In this document: positions 1-6,962 of the stretch, piece after piece
Layout of the letters: every line of letters begins with the position of its first letter
Numbering within the stretch: position 1 is the stretch's first letter
Assembly (NCBI GenBank): GCA_020431945.1
Contig: JAGQHH010000281.1
Span: forward strand, 1 to 23,699
Direction: 5' to 3'
Length of the DNA: 23,699 nucleotides
Source: Cyanobacteria bacterium HKST-UBA02
GTDB taxonomy: Bacteria; Cyanobacteriota; Vampirovibrionia; Obscuribacterales; Obscuribacteraceae
Program-made: the position numbers and the translations under genes
Notes under the pieces: generated by a model
Database searches by the model: none
Told to the model about the DNA's origin: nothing
Seen by the model: the letters and a program-made list of their open reading frames with translations, nothing else

Positions 1-762
1 AGTCAGATTCGATCTGCCCTCGCGGTCGGCGAAGCGTTTGAGACCTTCGCAGAGACCCTGATACATCAGCTCGTGCTCACCGTAGGTGAACCGGAAGCCG
101 TAGGGCTCGAAGAAGCGTGCCACGTTGAACCAGCTGGGAACCGCGTCGACGCGGTTGTAGCCGAGCTCGGTGAGGAACTTGATGGCATTCTCGACGAAGA
201 ACTGCGGCACACCCTTCATGGGTCTGGCGCTCTGCCAGGGACCGCGGCCGATGTGGAAAGCCTGCTCCCAGAGCGGGAAAAAGACGTCCGGATCGAATTG
301 CTTCCAGACATAGTGGTCCGGGTCCGCGATGAAGTGACCGAGAGTGCCTTCGATGTCGAGGCCGTCCAGGTAGGTGTGCGGGTCCCAGGAATAGATGGAG
401 AGCTCGCAGGCAAGGAAGCCGGGACCGGGCAGGCGATTGCAGGCCGGGTCCCGGTTCGGATAGAAAGTCAGGGGAGAGCTTTCTTCGGTGCCGTCGAGCT
501 GGCGGTCGCGAATGGCGCACATGAGGATCTTGTCCTCCTTGTACCATCCCTCCATCAGTACCCTGATGCCGTCATTGCGGACGAGGATCCGTCCTTTGCC
601 GTCGGCGCTGGTGAAAGCGTGGGATACAACACCGTCGGTCTCGCTGACTACCGGTTCGGCTTCGGAAAGCACGATTCCAGTCAGGTCGAAGACCGACGGA
701 TGAATAAGCCGGGAAAGAATCTGGTCGACAGGGACCAGAGATAACTTGCTTCTTGGGGTCAT
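1..762 (-). CDS. Hypothetical protein, 3' end outside window
   Basis: Reading leftward from an ATG at 762, the frame stays open for 254 codons to the window edge, so the C-terminus is missing. A GGAG motif lies 6 bases before the ATG, which supports this start. The protein begins MTPRSKLSLVPVDQIL and is soluble, with no signal peptide or membrane segment. It is rich in aromatic residues in the second half (for example YVWKQFDPDVFFPLWEQ around residues 153-169, then a helix-like FFVENAIKFLTELGYNR). I do not recognise a family. The antisense frames over this region are long but arginine- and proline-rich, and they lack a good ribosome site. Confidence is high that it is a gene and nil for function. 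Confidence 0.75.
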   Translation of the reverse strand, partial: MTPRSKLSLVPVDQILSRLIHPSVFDLTGIVLSEAEPVVSETDGVVSHAFTSADGKGRILVRNDGIRVLMEGWYKEDKILMCAIRDRQLDGTEESSPLTFYPNRDPACNRLPGPGFLACELSIYSWDPHTYLDGLDIEGTLGHFIADPDHYVWKQFDPDVFFPLWEQAFHIGRGPWQSARPMKGVPQFFVENAIKFLTELGYNRVDAVPSWFNVARFFEPYGFRFTYGEHELMYQGLCEGLKRFADREGRSNLT

Positions 763-1381
763 CTTATTCTCCGGTTATAGAGTTATGACAGACTCAACCG
801 GCTTGGCGCGGGGCAAGCGGAGCGGGCCTGTGATTGAGCAGTAAAAGAGAAACTTGCTTGGTTTCGTACCTTGTCGAAAGAAGTAAAAAAAGAGTCGGTA
901 TCTAACTATCAAAGAGCTTTCAAGGAATTCAATGTTGATCGGGTAGTCATGAGGATTCCCGCCGGGACAACCGGTCCGGGTCGAGCCCGTTTTCCGGCTC
1001 GCCTCAATGCTTTTCCCGGATCATCCCGGGTTCTCAATTTCCTGTTTCTGCCCCGATCGCTGTATCCGGCACAGGATGCCGGTTTTGCCGATTCTATATT
1101 GCGGTAGTTTGCGCAAGTGGCTAAACTGCGCTAGCTATCAATTGCCTGTTACATTGCTACATGCAGCTTTGTAAAACTAGCTTCTGGAAAGGGTTTCGGG
1201 GCTTTTTGACGGTTCGGGCTCGTTTCTGCCAGGGTGCAGATCTCAACTTCTTGATAAGCCTGAGCAGTAATTAAGAGAGACCTCGTTGAGTATATCCCCT
1301 TTATGTACCTAAGGTGACAGTCCATTTCTCGAACTCTCATCAAGACAGGCTATCTCCCGAAACAAAGACCCTGTAGACATT
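763..1381. other. Gene-poor stretch upstream of the left-edge gene
   Basis: No convincing gene is visible here. A TTG-started frame of 78 codons (871-1107, plus) and a 64-codon frame (1149-1343, minus) lack ribosome sites and have unconvincing composition. The stretch holds two small hairpins on the plus strand. One is CCGGCA/TGCCGG at 1066-1082 followed by TTTT. The other is CCCGG/CCGGG at 1015-1030 followed by a pyrimidine-rich run. Promoter elements for the leftward gene should lie in the first 150 bases, but I cannot assign them confidently. Confidence 0.5.
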
Positions 1382-1618
1382 CTAAGCCCAAAGCACTGAC
1401 CTCGAACCGTCTTTTGTGATGGCTGTGGTCTGTCTGGTATCGAGCAAACGAGAAATGTGGAAGTGCAGTTCACCTTTTGGTGACCAAGGGACGAAACCGG
1501 CGTCGCGACAGTACAGGGGAACCAGCTCATCGAGTGTGGTTCTACCGACCAGTCGCAATGCCCGGTCGAGTTCAGGAGTTCCATGGAAGGAAATCGACGA
1601 TGCTGCCAGTGGTGGCAT
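1382..1618 (-). CDS. Possible small protein of 78 residues
   Basis: The frame runs leftward from an ATG at 1618 to a TAG and would encode 78 residues. A GGGAGG motif sits about 9 bases before the ATG. The composition looks protein-like: an amphipathic stretch RALRLVGRTTLDELVPLYCR is followed by FVPWSPKGELHFHISRLL. The start lies only 69 bases from the start of the divergent M17-like gene at 1688, so the two may share a regulatory region. I recognise no family. Frames on the opposite strand overlap it, and without homologs it could be a chance frame. Confidence 0.4.
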   Translation of the reverse strand: MPPLAASSISFHGTPELDRALRLVGRTTLDELVPLYCRDAGFVPWSPKGELHFHISRLLDTRQTTAITKDGSRSVLWA

Positions 1619-1654
1619 CCTTCTCGACCCTCCCTGGTCGTTCAAAAATCTAAC

Positions 1655-1670
1655 CTCGGAGCAATCCGAG
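1655..1670. promoter_or_regulatory. Short perfect inverted repeat between divergent starts
   Basis: CTCGGA and TCCGAG form a perfect 6-base inverted repeat around a GCAA spacer, 18 bases before the ATG at 1688. It could be a protein binding site or a small leader hairpin. Six-base arms also occur by chance, so the call is tentative. Confidence 0.25.
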
Positions 1671-1687
1671 CCTGGAAGAGGTCTTCA

Positions 1688-2275
1688 ATGAAAGCAAAAT
1701 TCACTATCTCCCCGCTGCTCAAAGCGGGTGGTGAGCCCGGCATCGAGCGAATCGAGACGCCGTTGCTCATGTTGACGAAGTTCTCCGGGATGGGCATGCC
1801 CGATGACCTGAAGCCGCTCATCGATGCGAGCGACGGTGTCATCGAGCGTCGGCTGAAAGCTCGCGGTTTCGGCGGTAATTCCGGCGAGCAAGTCTGCATC
1901 AATCTGGGTGCCGACTGCGCACAAGACCGCGTTCTGTTTGTCGGGATCGGCAAGGCGCAAAGCTTCTGCTGCGCAACCGTGCGTGAGATGGTTACCAATG
2001 CCGTCGAACGTGCAGTGGCGCTCAAAGTCAATCGCCTGACGATTCCCGTCATTCCGAACCGGATCACGCAAGGGAGCATGAAGCTCAAGGGAACCGCGTC
2101 TTTGATCAAGCGAGTCGCCAGCAGGGTGCTCGAATCGAAGCGCGGTGACGGAACCCTCGAGATCGAAATCGCCTGCACCCCGCAGGCCAAGCGATTCCTC
2201 GAGTCCGGTCTGCAGTGCAAGATCGACCGCAAGGACTGCGGCGATCCCTGCGCCAAGAGCAAGTCTCGGAGCTGA
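1688..2275 (+). CDS. Stand-alone M17 leucyl-aminopeptidase N-terminal-domain protein
   Basis: This 195-residue protein resembles only the N-terminal macro-like domain of M17 leucyl aminopeptidases. Residues 81-125 carry the typical strand-glycine-helix pattern (RVLFVGIGKA, then an ATVREMVTNAVERAV helix, then LTIPVIPNR). The metallopeptidase domain that should follow is absent: the protein ends about 20 residues after a short tail with cysteines at 177, 184 and 188 (CKIDRKDCGDPCAK). It is therefore not expected to cleave peptides. In full-length relatives this domain helps build the hexamer and in some binds DNA; what it does alone is unknown. I chose the ATG at 1688, with GGAAGAGG just upstream, over an in-frame ATG at 1583 that overlaps the possible divergent gene. 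Two hairpins follow the stop. Confidence 0.8.
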   Translation: MKAKFTISPLLKAGGEPGIERIETPLLMLTKFSGMGMPDDLKPLIDASDGVIERRLKARGFGGNSGEQVCINLGADCAQDRVLFVGIGKAQSFCCATVREMVTNAVERAVALKVNRLTIPVIPNRITQGSMKLKGTASLIKRVASRVLESKRGDGTLEIEIACTPQAKRFLESGLQCKIDRKDCGDPCAKSKSRS

Positions 2276-2298
2276 TTGTACGCAGGACTATCCGCAAG

Positions 2299-2327
2299 CC
2301 AGGGACGTTTTCGCGAGACGTCTCTGG
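2299..2327 (+). other. Hairpin just downstream of the M17-like gene
   Basis: CCAGGGACGT (2299-2308) pairs with ACGTCTCTGG (2318-2327), ten pairs including one G-T wobble. No T-run follows directly. It may protect the 3' end or act together with the terminator that follows. Confidence 0.4.
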
Positions 2328-2361
2328 TGGGTAGCGCCTGCAGTCTGACAGAGCACAGGAT

Positions 2362-2405
2362 TAGATACCGGACTCCACATCCGGTATCTATTCTCTGTGT
2401 TTTGT
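2362..2405 (+). terminator. Intrinsic terminator for the M17-like gene
   Basis: TAGATACCGG (2362-2371) and CCGGTATCTA (2381-2390) form a perfect 10-base stem with a 9-base loop. A T-rich run (TTCTCTGTGTTTTG) follows on the plus strand, about 90 bases after the gene's stop. Confidence 0.65.
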
Positions 2406-2443
2406 CTTTCTGTATTGTTATACTAAAACAAATAGTAGAAATT

Positions 2444-2501
2444 CGAACAAAAGAGAACGACGAAGAAGACAGGGCTCGGACCCCGTTCGACTTCGTCGTT
2501 C
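2444..2501 (-). terminator. Intrinsic terminator for the ZIP transporter gene
   Basis: On the minus strand an 11-base perfect stem (arms at 2491-2501 and 2455-2465, CTTCGTCGTTC on the plus strand) encloses a 25-base loop with an inner GGG/CCC pairing. It is followed by CTCTTTTGTTC. It lies about 60 bases past the stop of the leftward ZIP gene. Confidence 0.65.
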
Positions 2502-2563
2502 AGCTGGAAGGGCGGGGCGATGTCGGGAAGCCGCGATGCGTGCATCGACGGCGAGCCCCGGCA

Positions 2564-3406
2564 TCAACCTTCCACCATTTTGCAGAGCACCATAACCATC
2601 ACGCCGACCAGCATCATGCCGGTCTGGATGAGGGAGCGCTTGCGGTTGTTCTCCTTCTGGAGCTGAGGGATGAGACCCGAAGCAACCAGATAGATGACGA
2701 TTCCGGCGCCGACAGGCGTCAGGTAGACCGGCAGCTTGTGAATCCAGCTACCGCAGAGGAGCACCAGGGAGGTGCCGAGAAGCGCCACCATTCCGGAGAG
2801 GAAGTTGATGAGAACGGCTTTGCCGCGGCTGAAACCAGCAGCGACAAGGATGCCGAAACCACCGAACTCCATCGGAATCTCATGCAGGATGATCGCCGTG
2901 GTCATCCCGATCCCGGCAGGGATTGAGGTGAGATAGGCGATACCGATGAGAATGCCGTCGGTGAAGTTGTCCAGACCGTGGGACAGCATGCTCATATGCC
3001 CGGTGGGGTGGATGTGCCTGCTTTCCTGATGGTCGTGACCATGGTCGCCGTGTTCGTGCCCATGATCCTCATGCTGCTCGCCCCGGGCTCCCAGGTCGTG
3101 GAAGTGAGCGCCGGAGTGATGGCAGCTCAGGTTGAGCACTTTGTTGAGCATGAAGCTCAGGAGGAAACCGCCGGTGATGAGCAGGGAGACCGAGAGGGAA
3201 GAGATTTCTCCCTCGGTGACATGCTCGAATGCTTCGGGAAGAATGTGGACGAGTCCGTTCCCGAGCATGGCGCCGGTGGCGAGAGCGACGACGAAAAACA
3301 TGAGCCGGTCGAGGGTACGGCGGCTCAGATAGAGGGCCGTTACGGCCGTCAGCGAGACGAGACTGATTGACAGCACGCTCGCGATTGCATAGATGCCGGT
3401 ATTCAT
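2564..3406 (-). CDS. ZIP-family divalent metal transporter
   Basis: This is a 280-residue inner-membrane protein of the ZIP family, which moves zinc or other divalent metals into the cytoplasm. Hydrophobic segments are visible near residues 5-27, 35-55, 70-90, 150-170, 183-215 and 225-275. The long cytoplasmic-type loop at 96-137 holds about 14 histidines. The two signature helices are present as HGLDNFTDG (143-151) and HEIPMEFGGF (175-184). Compared with the usual HNFxDG and HEIPxExGD patterns, the first histidine is aspartate (D146) and the last aspartate is glycine (G183), so the metal site may be altered. The ATG at 3406 is preceded by GAGG 8 bases upstream; the open frame extends further but without membrane-protein character. 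It is apparently monocistronic. Confidence 0.9.
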   Translation of the reverse strand: MNTGIYAIASVLSISLVSLTAVTALYLSRRTLDRLMFFVVALATGAMLGNGLVHILPEAFEHVTEGEISSLSVSLLITGGFLLSFMLNKVLNLSCHHSGAHFHDLGARGEQHEDHGHEHGDHGHDHQESRHIHPTGHMSMLSHGLDNFTDGILIGIAYLTSIPAGIGMTTAIILHEIPMEFGGFGILVAAGFSRGKAVLINFLSGMVALLGTSLVLLCGSWIHKLPVYLTPVGAGIVIYLVASGLIPQLQKENNRKRSLIQTGMMLVGVMVMVLCKMVEG

Positions 3407-3761
3407 AGCTAATCCTCGTTGTTTAAGGTTAGAAGATTCAGACCGGGTGGGTTTCGGCTCGTGCACTCGCAATCCAGGTTCGGACGGACCCAGACAACTG
3501 CCTGTAAGCAATTGATCTGTGTCTTGAACTGGTGCAAAGAGATAGAGTTTCTGCCTTACCGATATCTCTGAATTCAAAAGGTGATATTCAACCTGTAACA
3601 GAACCTCTTGACAGAGTCACTATCGGAAAATCCGGATCAGGCAAGAGTTAAGGTGATGCCCGGGGCTGCCATTCAGGCAGCTCCGGGCTATTTCGAGAAA
3701 AGGTCGGCTGTTCAAGGGTTTCTGGACTCAAACCTCTACAGCTTTCGCAGTTCGCGTAAGC
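3407..3761. other. Gap between ZIP and amidohydrolase genes
   Basis: I see no gene in these 355 bases. They hold the terminator-like hairpin of the amidohydrolase gene at 3658-3688 and presumably the ZIP promoter, which reads leftward. I could not identify a metal-regulator operator with confidence. Confidence 0.5.
3658..3688 (-). terminator. Strong hairpin after the amidohydrolase gene
   Basis: GCCCGGGGCTGCC (3658-3670) pairs with GGCAGCTCCGGGC (3676-3688), 13 pairs with one wobble and a 5-base loop, 73 bases past the leftward stop. The following minus-strand bases are only moderately T-rich, so it may be a terminator or simply a 3'-end stabiliser. Confidence 0.5.
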
Positions 3762-4952
3762 TTATTGTTCGAGCATTGCCAGAGCCGAGGCCGCCAGGAG
3801 GGCAGCCCCCACCGGCAGGCAGTTTTCGTCGATGTCGAAGGTAGATGTGTGCAGCATTCTCTTGTCCCCCTCGATCTGGGCTCCGAGGCAGATGAAACAG
3901 GAGGGGAACTGCTCGGACAGGAAGCTGAAGTCTTCGGCGCCCATCTCCATATGGGCTTCTTCCACAGCCTCCTGGCCCAGCATCGCTGTTGCCACGCCGT
4001 CCACCAGCTCGACAACAGCGGGGTCGTTCTCGACCGCCGGATTCTCGCTTATATAACGGAGCTCATGTGAGCCTCCCATGAGGTCCGCCATCCCGGCGAT
4101 ATTCGCGATCTCGCGCCGAATCAAATCGCCGGTTTCTTTGTGGAAAAATCGCACGGTCCCGGTGATCTCCACCGAATCAGCTACGATGTTGGGGCGGAAG
4201 GTCGAGCTCCTGATACCGCCCACGGTTACAACCGCCGGGGAGAGGGACGACTTCCGGCGCGCGGTGATGGTTTGAATTGCCTGTACCATTTGAGAGGCCA
4301 CTACCACGGCATCGACCCCCAGGTGGGGCCAGGCTCCATGGGTGCCTTTCCCCTGCACTTTGATGTCGAAACGATCGCAGGCTGCCAGGAGAGGTCCCGG
4401 GCGGAGGGCGATCTTGCCGGTGGCCAGATCCGGAAAGACATGCAGAGCCACGACTTTTTCGACATATTCGAAAGCACCATCCCGGATCATCAGGGTGGCT
4501 CCACTGATTCCGTCTTCGTTGGTGTCTTCTTCGGCGGGCTGGAACACTATGCGGATCCGTCCTTTCTCCGGGGGATTCTCGGCAAGGAGCCGGGCCGCAC
4601 CCAGACCGCAGGCTGTGTGGGCGTCGTGTCCGCAAGCGTGCATGACCCCTTTATTGCAGGAGTCATAGCCGGTGCCGTTCGTTTCCTCGATGGGAAGAGC
4701 GTCCATATCGGCTCTGATAGCGACGGTCCTGCCCTCGCCGATATCCACCGTGACACCGGTGTTGCCGACCCCCACCCGGGGAGAGAGCCCGAACTCCCGC
4801 AAACGCTCGGCTACGAAGTCGGCGGTTTTGCTTTCTTTGAAGCTCAGCTCGGGGTTGGTGTGGATGTGACGGCGGTAGGTGATGAGGTCGGAATGTATTG
4901 CCCGGGCTCTTTCGAGAAGATCGCCGGCCCTGGTCTTTGTGGATGAGGTCAT
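3762..4952 (-). CDS. M20D-family amidohydrolase (hippurate / N-acyl-amino-acid hydrolase type)
   Basis: This 396-residue zinc-dependent amidohydrolase belongs to peptidase family M20, subfamily D. The family cleaves the amide bond of N-acyl amino acids such as hippurate or indole-acetyl amino acids. The substrate cannot be read from the sequence. Expected metal ligands are visible: Cys107 and His109 in HACGHDAHTA (105-114), Glu142 in QPAEED, His171 in ALHVFP, and His368 in MLHTSTFDID. A dimerisation (lid) domain with GTHGAWPHLGVDA spans about residues 190-300. Length is typical for the family. No signal peptide is seen, so it is cytoplasmic. The ATG at 4952 has only a weak GAGA ribosome site. 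It probably forms its own transcription unit. Confidence 0.92.
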   Translation of the reverse strand: MTSSTKTRAGDLLERARAIHSDLITYRRHIHTNPELSFKESKTADFVAERLREFGLSPRVGVGNTGVTVDIGEGRTVAIRADMDALPIEETNGTGYDSCNKGVMHACGHDAHTACGLGAARLLAENPPEKGRIRIVFQPAEEDTNEDGISGATLMIRDGAFEYVEKVVALHVFPDLATGKIALRPGPLLAACDRFDIKVQGKGTHGAWPHLGVDAVVVASQMVQAIQTITARRKSSLSPAVVTVGGIRSSTFRPNIVADSVEITGTVRFFHKETGDLIRREIANIAGMADLMGGSHELRYISENPAVENDPAVVELVDGVATAMLGQEAVEEAHMEMGAEDFSFLSEQFPSCFICLGAQIEGDKRMLHTSTFDIDENCLPVGAALLAASALAMLEQ

Positions 4953-5347
4953 GATGGTGTCTCGGAAGCTATATGGAAAGCATATTCTATGACCTGGTCA
5001 CCAGATTTGTCATCGGCGCTCGCGCATCTCGCATAAACGTGTCGATCTCCGGAAATCGCCTTGTCAAGCGGGAGTAGAAGGCTGTGATGGACCTCCCGAT
5101 GGCTCCTGGCAAGGGCGATTTCCCGGTCCCTGCCCGAAGGTTGTCGAGGGGATTGCTTTCGGAAATGCAGAAGTTCTTAACGCAAGAAAGAGTTATTTAG
5201 AGCAACCGTACTCGTTTCATGTTGCTAGACATTATGCGTTCTCATGTCTTTCATCCTCCCAGGATTCTTCTACCAAGTTTTTCCAGAGCGTTCCTTCAAC
5301 CCCTTCTAGAGCAACTCTTTCCGGCATGACCGGAAGAAAGGAGTATC
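4953..5347. other. Divergent intergenic region with nested inverted repeats
   Basis: No gene is seen in these 395 bases between divergent genes. The stretch carries promoters for both directions, not individually assigned, a nested inverted repeat at 5049-5126, and a small hairpin at 5319-5335 (TTCCGG, loop catga, CCGGAA) just before the ribosome site of the gene at 5348. Confidence 0.5.
5049..5126. repeat. Nested inverted repeat
   Basis: CCGGAAATCGCCTTG (5049-5063) is complementary, with single-base bulges, to the stretch at 5110-5126; the core 10 bases GGAAATCGCC/GGCGATTTCC match perfectly. Inside it CGGGAG and CTCCCG form a second stem. The pattern suggests a folded RNA leader or a cruciform. 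Confidence 0.45.
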
Positions 5348-6430
5348 GTGAGAAGCACGACGTTCCTTCCGGTTGCCCGAGCCGAGCTCATGCCCACGCC
5401 TATTGCGATGGCGAGCGACGCGGCAATCTGGAAGCATGCTGTTACGCCCATGGTCCGAGCCCTGCTTGGACCGATAGGGAAAGGTTTTACTCGTCATTGT
5501 GAAACGACCGAAGGGTTGTTCACCGGCGACGAGACCAGCAATCTGAACGGCTGGTCGAGAGCCGGCGATCAAGGCGAGAGCAAGTCGGTGAGGCTCCCTT
5601 ACCTTGCCACTTATTACCGCACCGGTAATGGTGCTTTCATCGTCAAGCGCGATGCCGTCAAAATCAAGGCGTTCGGCTGGTACGGCGATGTTCTCTCCGG
5701 CAAGCCCGGCGAGCTGATTTTCAGTTTCGGCCTCCGTGATCGCCGTTATGATGGCACCCCCCGCGCCAACGACACGGCGCTCCTGGATTTCCCCTATGAC
5801 GAGCCGCAGAACGTCCCGCTTCTCATCGACGGCAAGCAGCTCTCGGGGACCTCTCTCGAGACGTCGCTCTATTCGTACTTGCCGGGCACCGGCATAGCCA
5901 GGGCTTGCGGTGACGAAGTCCTCGAGGACTTCATCGCCCATCCCTTCACCTACCTGGACCGTCCGGAAGAATTCCTGCGCCTTCTCTTCGTGGCCTGGAA
6001 CACCGGACGTTATCCCGGTCAGGTGGCTGTGCCTATCTATGATGTCGGCAAGCAGGCTCATGCCGCTTTCGAGGCGGTAGCGAATCTCTGCCGTTACGAC
6101 TTCCTGGAGACGGCTCCGAGCCATCTGCATGTCTACGGCTGGAACGGAGCGAAAGGCTATGTCTGCTCGGACAGCCGTCTGGCTGCCACGATCAGGGACT
6201 TCCAGGAACGAGCCGCCGCTCTCAAAGCCAGGGTCAACCTCTCTCGTTTGCAGGAGTCCTGGCTCTTCGTTCTGCAGAGTCTCCGCCCGGTGGAGCTCAT
6301 TCCCGAGCCCTACTACCTGGGCGGACCGACATGGCCGCAGAACAACATCGACCAGAACAACCTCTGGCTCTATAAGCCCCTCAGCGAGAAAGCGAAACAA
6401 CAGGTCGCTTCCCTGAAGGCATCAGCCTGA
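5348..6430 (+). CDS. Hypothetical soluble protein of 360 residues
   Basis: The gene starts with GTG at 5348, directly after AAAGGAG with 4-base spacing, which decides this start; an in-frame ATG at 5390 has no better site. I do not recognise the family. The N-terminus is mildly hydrophobic but not a clear signal peptide. The body is rich in aromatic and proline residues, with blocks such as VRLPYLATYYRTGNGAFIVK (about residues 81-100), a YGWNGAKGYVCSDSR region (about 263-277) and a tryptophan- and asparagine-rich YYLGGPTWPQNNIDQNN near 322-338. A terminator follows within 10 bases, so it is probably monocistronic. The antisense frame over the same region is long but is a shadow. Confidence 0.8.
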   Translation: MRSTTFLPVARAELMPTPIAMASDAAIWKHAVTPMVRALLGPIGKGFTRHCETTEGLFTGDETSNLNGWSRAGDQGESKSVRLPYLATYYRTGNGAFIVKRDAVKIKAFGWYGDVLSGKPGELIFSFGLRDRRYDGTPRANDTALLDFPYDEPQNVPLLIDGKQLSGTSLETSLYSYLPGTGIARACGDEVLEDFIAHPFTYLDRPEEFLRLLFVAWNTGRYPGQVAVPIYDVGKQAHAAFEAVANLCRYDFLETAPSHLHVYGWNGAKGYVCSDSRLAATIRDFQERAAALKARVNLSRLQESWLFVLQSLRPVELIPEPYYLGGPTWPQNNIDQNNLWLYKPLSEKAKQQVASLKASA

Positions 6431-6436
6431 GCTTTG

Positions 6437-6477
6437 CGAGACCGCGACCAACCAGAAGAAGGGAGCGGTCTCGTTTT
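6437..6477 (+). terminator. Intrinsic terminator after the 360-residue gene
   Basis: CGAGACCGC (6437-6445) and GCGGTCTCG (6465-6473) form a perfect 9-base stem with a 19-base loop, followed by TTTT. Confidence 0.7.
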
Positions 6478-6512
6478 CAACCTCATCGAAACATCAAAGC
6501 AAGGAGCTCAAC

Positions 6513-6899
6513 ATGCGTAAGCTCATCGGAATCCTCGGCAGCATCGTCGGTTCGATCGCGGCCTTCCTGGTCCTCAATCTGATCGTCCTCGGCACCGCCG
6601 CCAACTTCCCCGGCATCATCATCGGGGGCGCCATCTTCGGCGTCATTCTCGGTGCCGCCACGGCCGTGTTCGACAGCGGTCCCGCCGTCTCCGGCGCCCG
6701 CTGCGTCTCGGTCAGTGCCATCGCTGCCGCCGTGCTTTACATGGTCTTCTTCGTCCTCACCGTCCGCTTCAGCGACGGAGCCATGGTCAGCAAGTTCAGC
6801 ATGCCTGAGCTGGCTGCCGCCATCGCTTCCATCGTCGCTGTCGGCGGTGTCAGCGGATTGATCTACAGCCTCTTCGCTCGCAAAGCGATCAAAGGCTGA
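6513..6899 (+). CDS. Small four-helix membrane protein
   Basis: This is a 128-residue hydrophobic protein with four likely membrane helices at about residues 4-26, 33-52, 64-84 and 99-121 and a short basic end (FARKAIKG). The second helix is glycine-rich (GIIIGGAIFGVILGAA), suggesting tight helix packing. The ATG at 6513 follows AAGGAG by 6 bases. No family is recognised. It sits between two terminator-like hairpins and just before the fusion enzyme gene. It resembles in size and layout the membrane proteins at 9145 and 11005, but I see no clear sequence identity with them. Confidence 0.8.
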   Translation: MRKLIGILGSIVGSIAAFLVLNLIVLGTAANFPGIIIGGAIFGVILGAATAVFDSGPAVSGARCVSVSAIAAAVLYMVFFVLTVRFSDGAMVSKFSMPELAAAIASIVAVGGVSGLIYSLFARKAIKG

Positions 6900-6910
6900 A
6901 TCTTACTGCC

Positions 6911-6941
6911 GGGAGGTCGCGAAATTAGCGACCTCCCTCTC
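6911..6941 (+). terminator. Hairpin between membrane protein and fusion enzyme genes
   Basis: GGGAGGTCGC (6911-6920) and GCGACCTCCC (6928-6937) make a perfect 10-base stem with a 7-base loop. The following TCTCC is pyrimidine-rich but has few Ts, so termination may be partial and some read-through into the next gene is possible. Confidence 0.5.
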
Positions 6942-6962
6942 CTAACCCAATCAGGAGCTGAT

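Noticed and set aside
73..744. Long plus-strand frame opposite the left-edge gene
   Set aside because: The minus-strand frame has a ribosome site and better composition and stays open to the edge; the plus frame is its antisense shadow.
871..1107. 78-codon TTG-started frame
   Set aside because: No ribosome site, crosses two hairpins, and its second half has unconvincing composition.
5306..6400. 364-codon minus-strand frame
   Set aside because: Antisense to the gene at 5348, which has a good ribosome site and a terminator in the correct direction.
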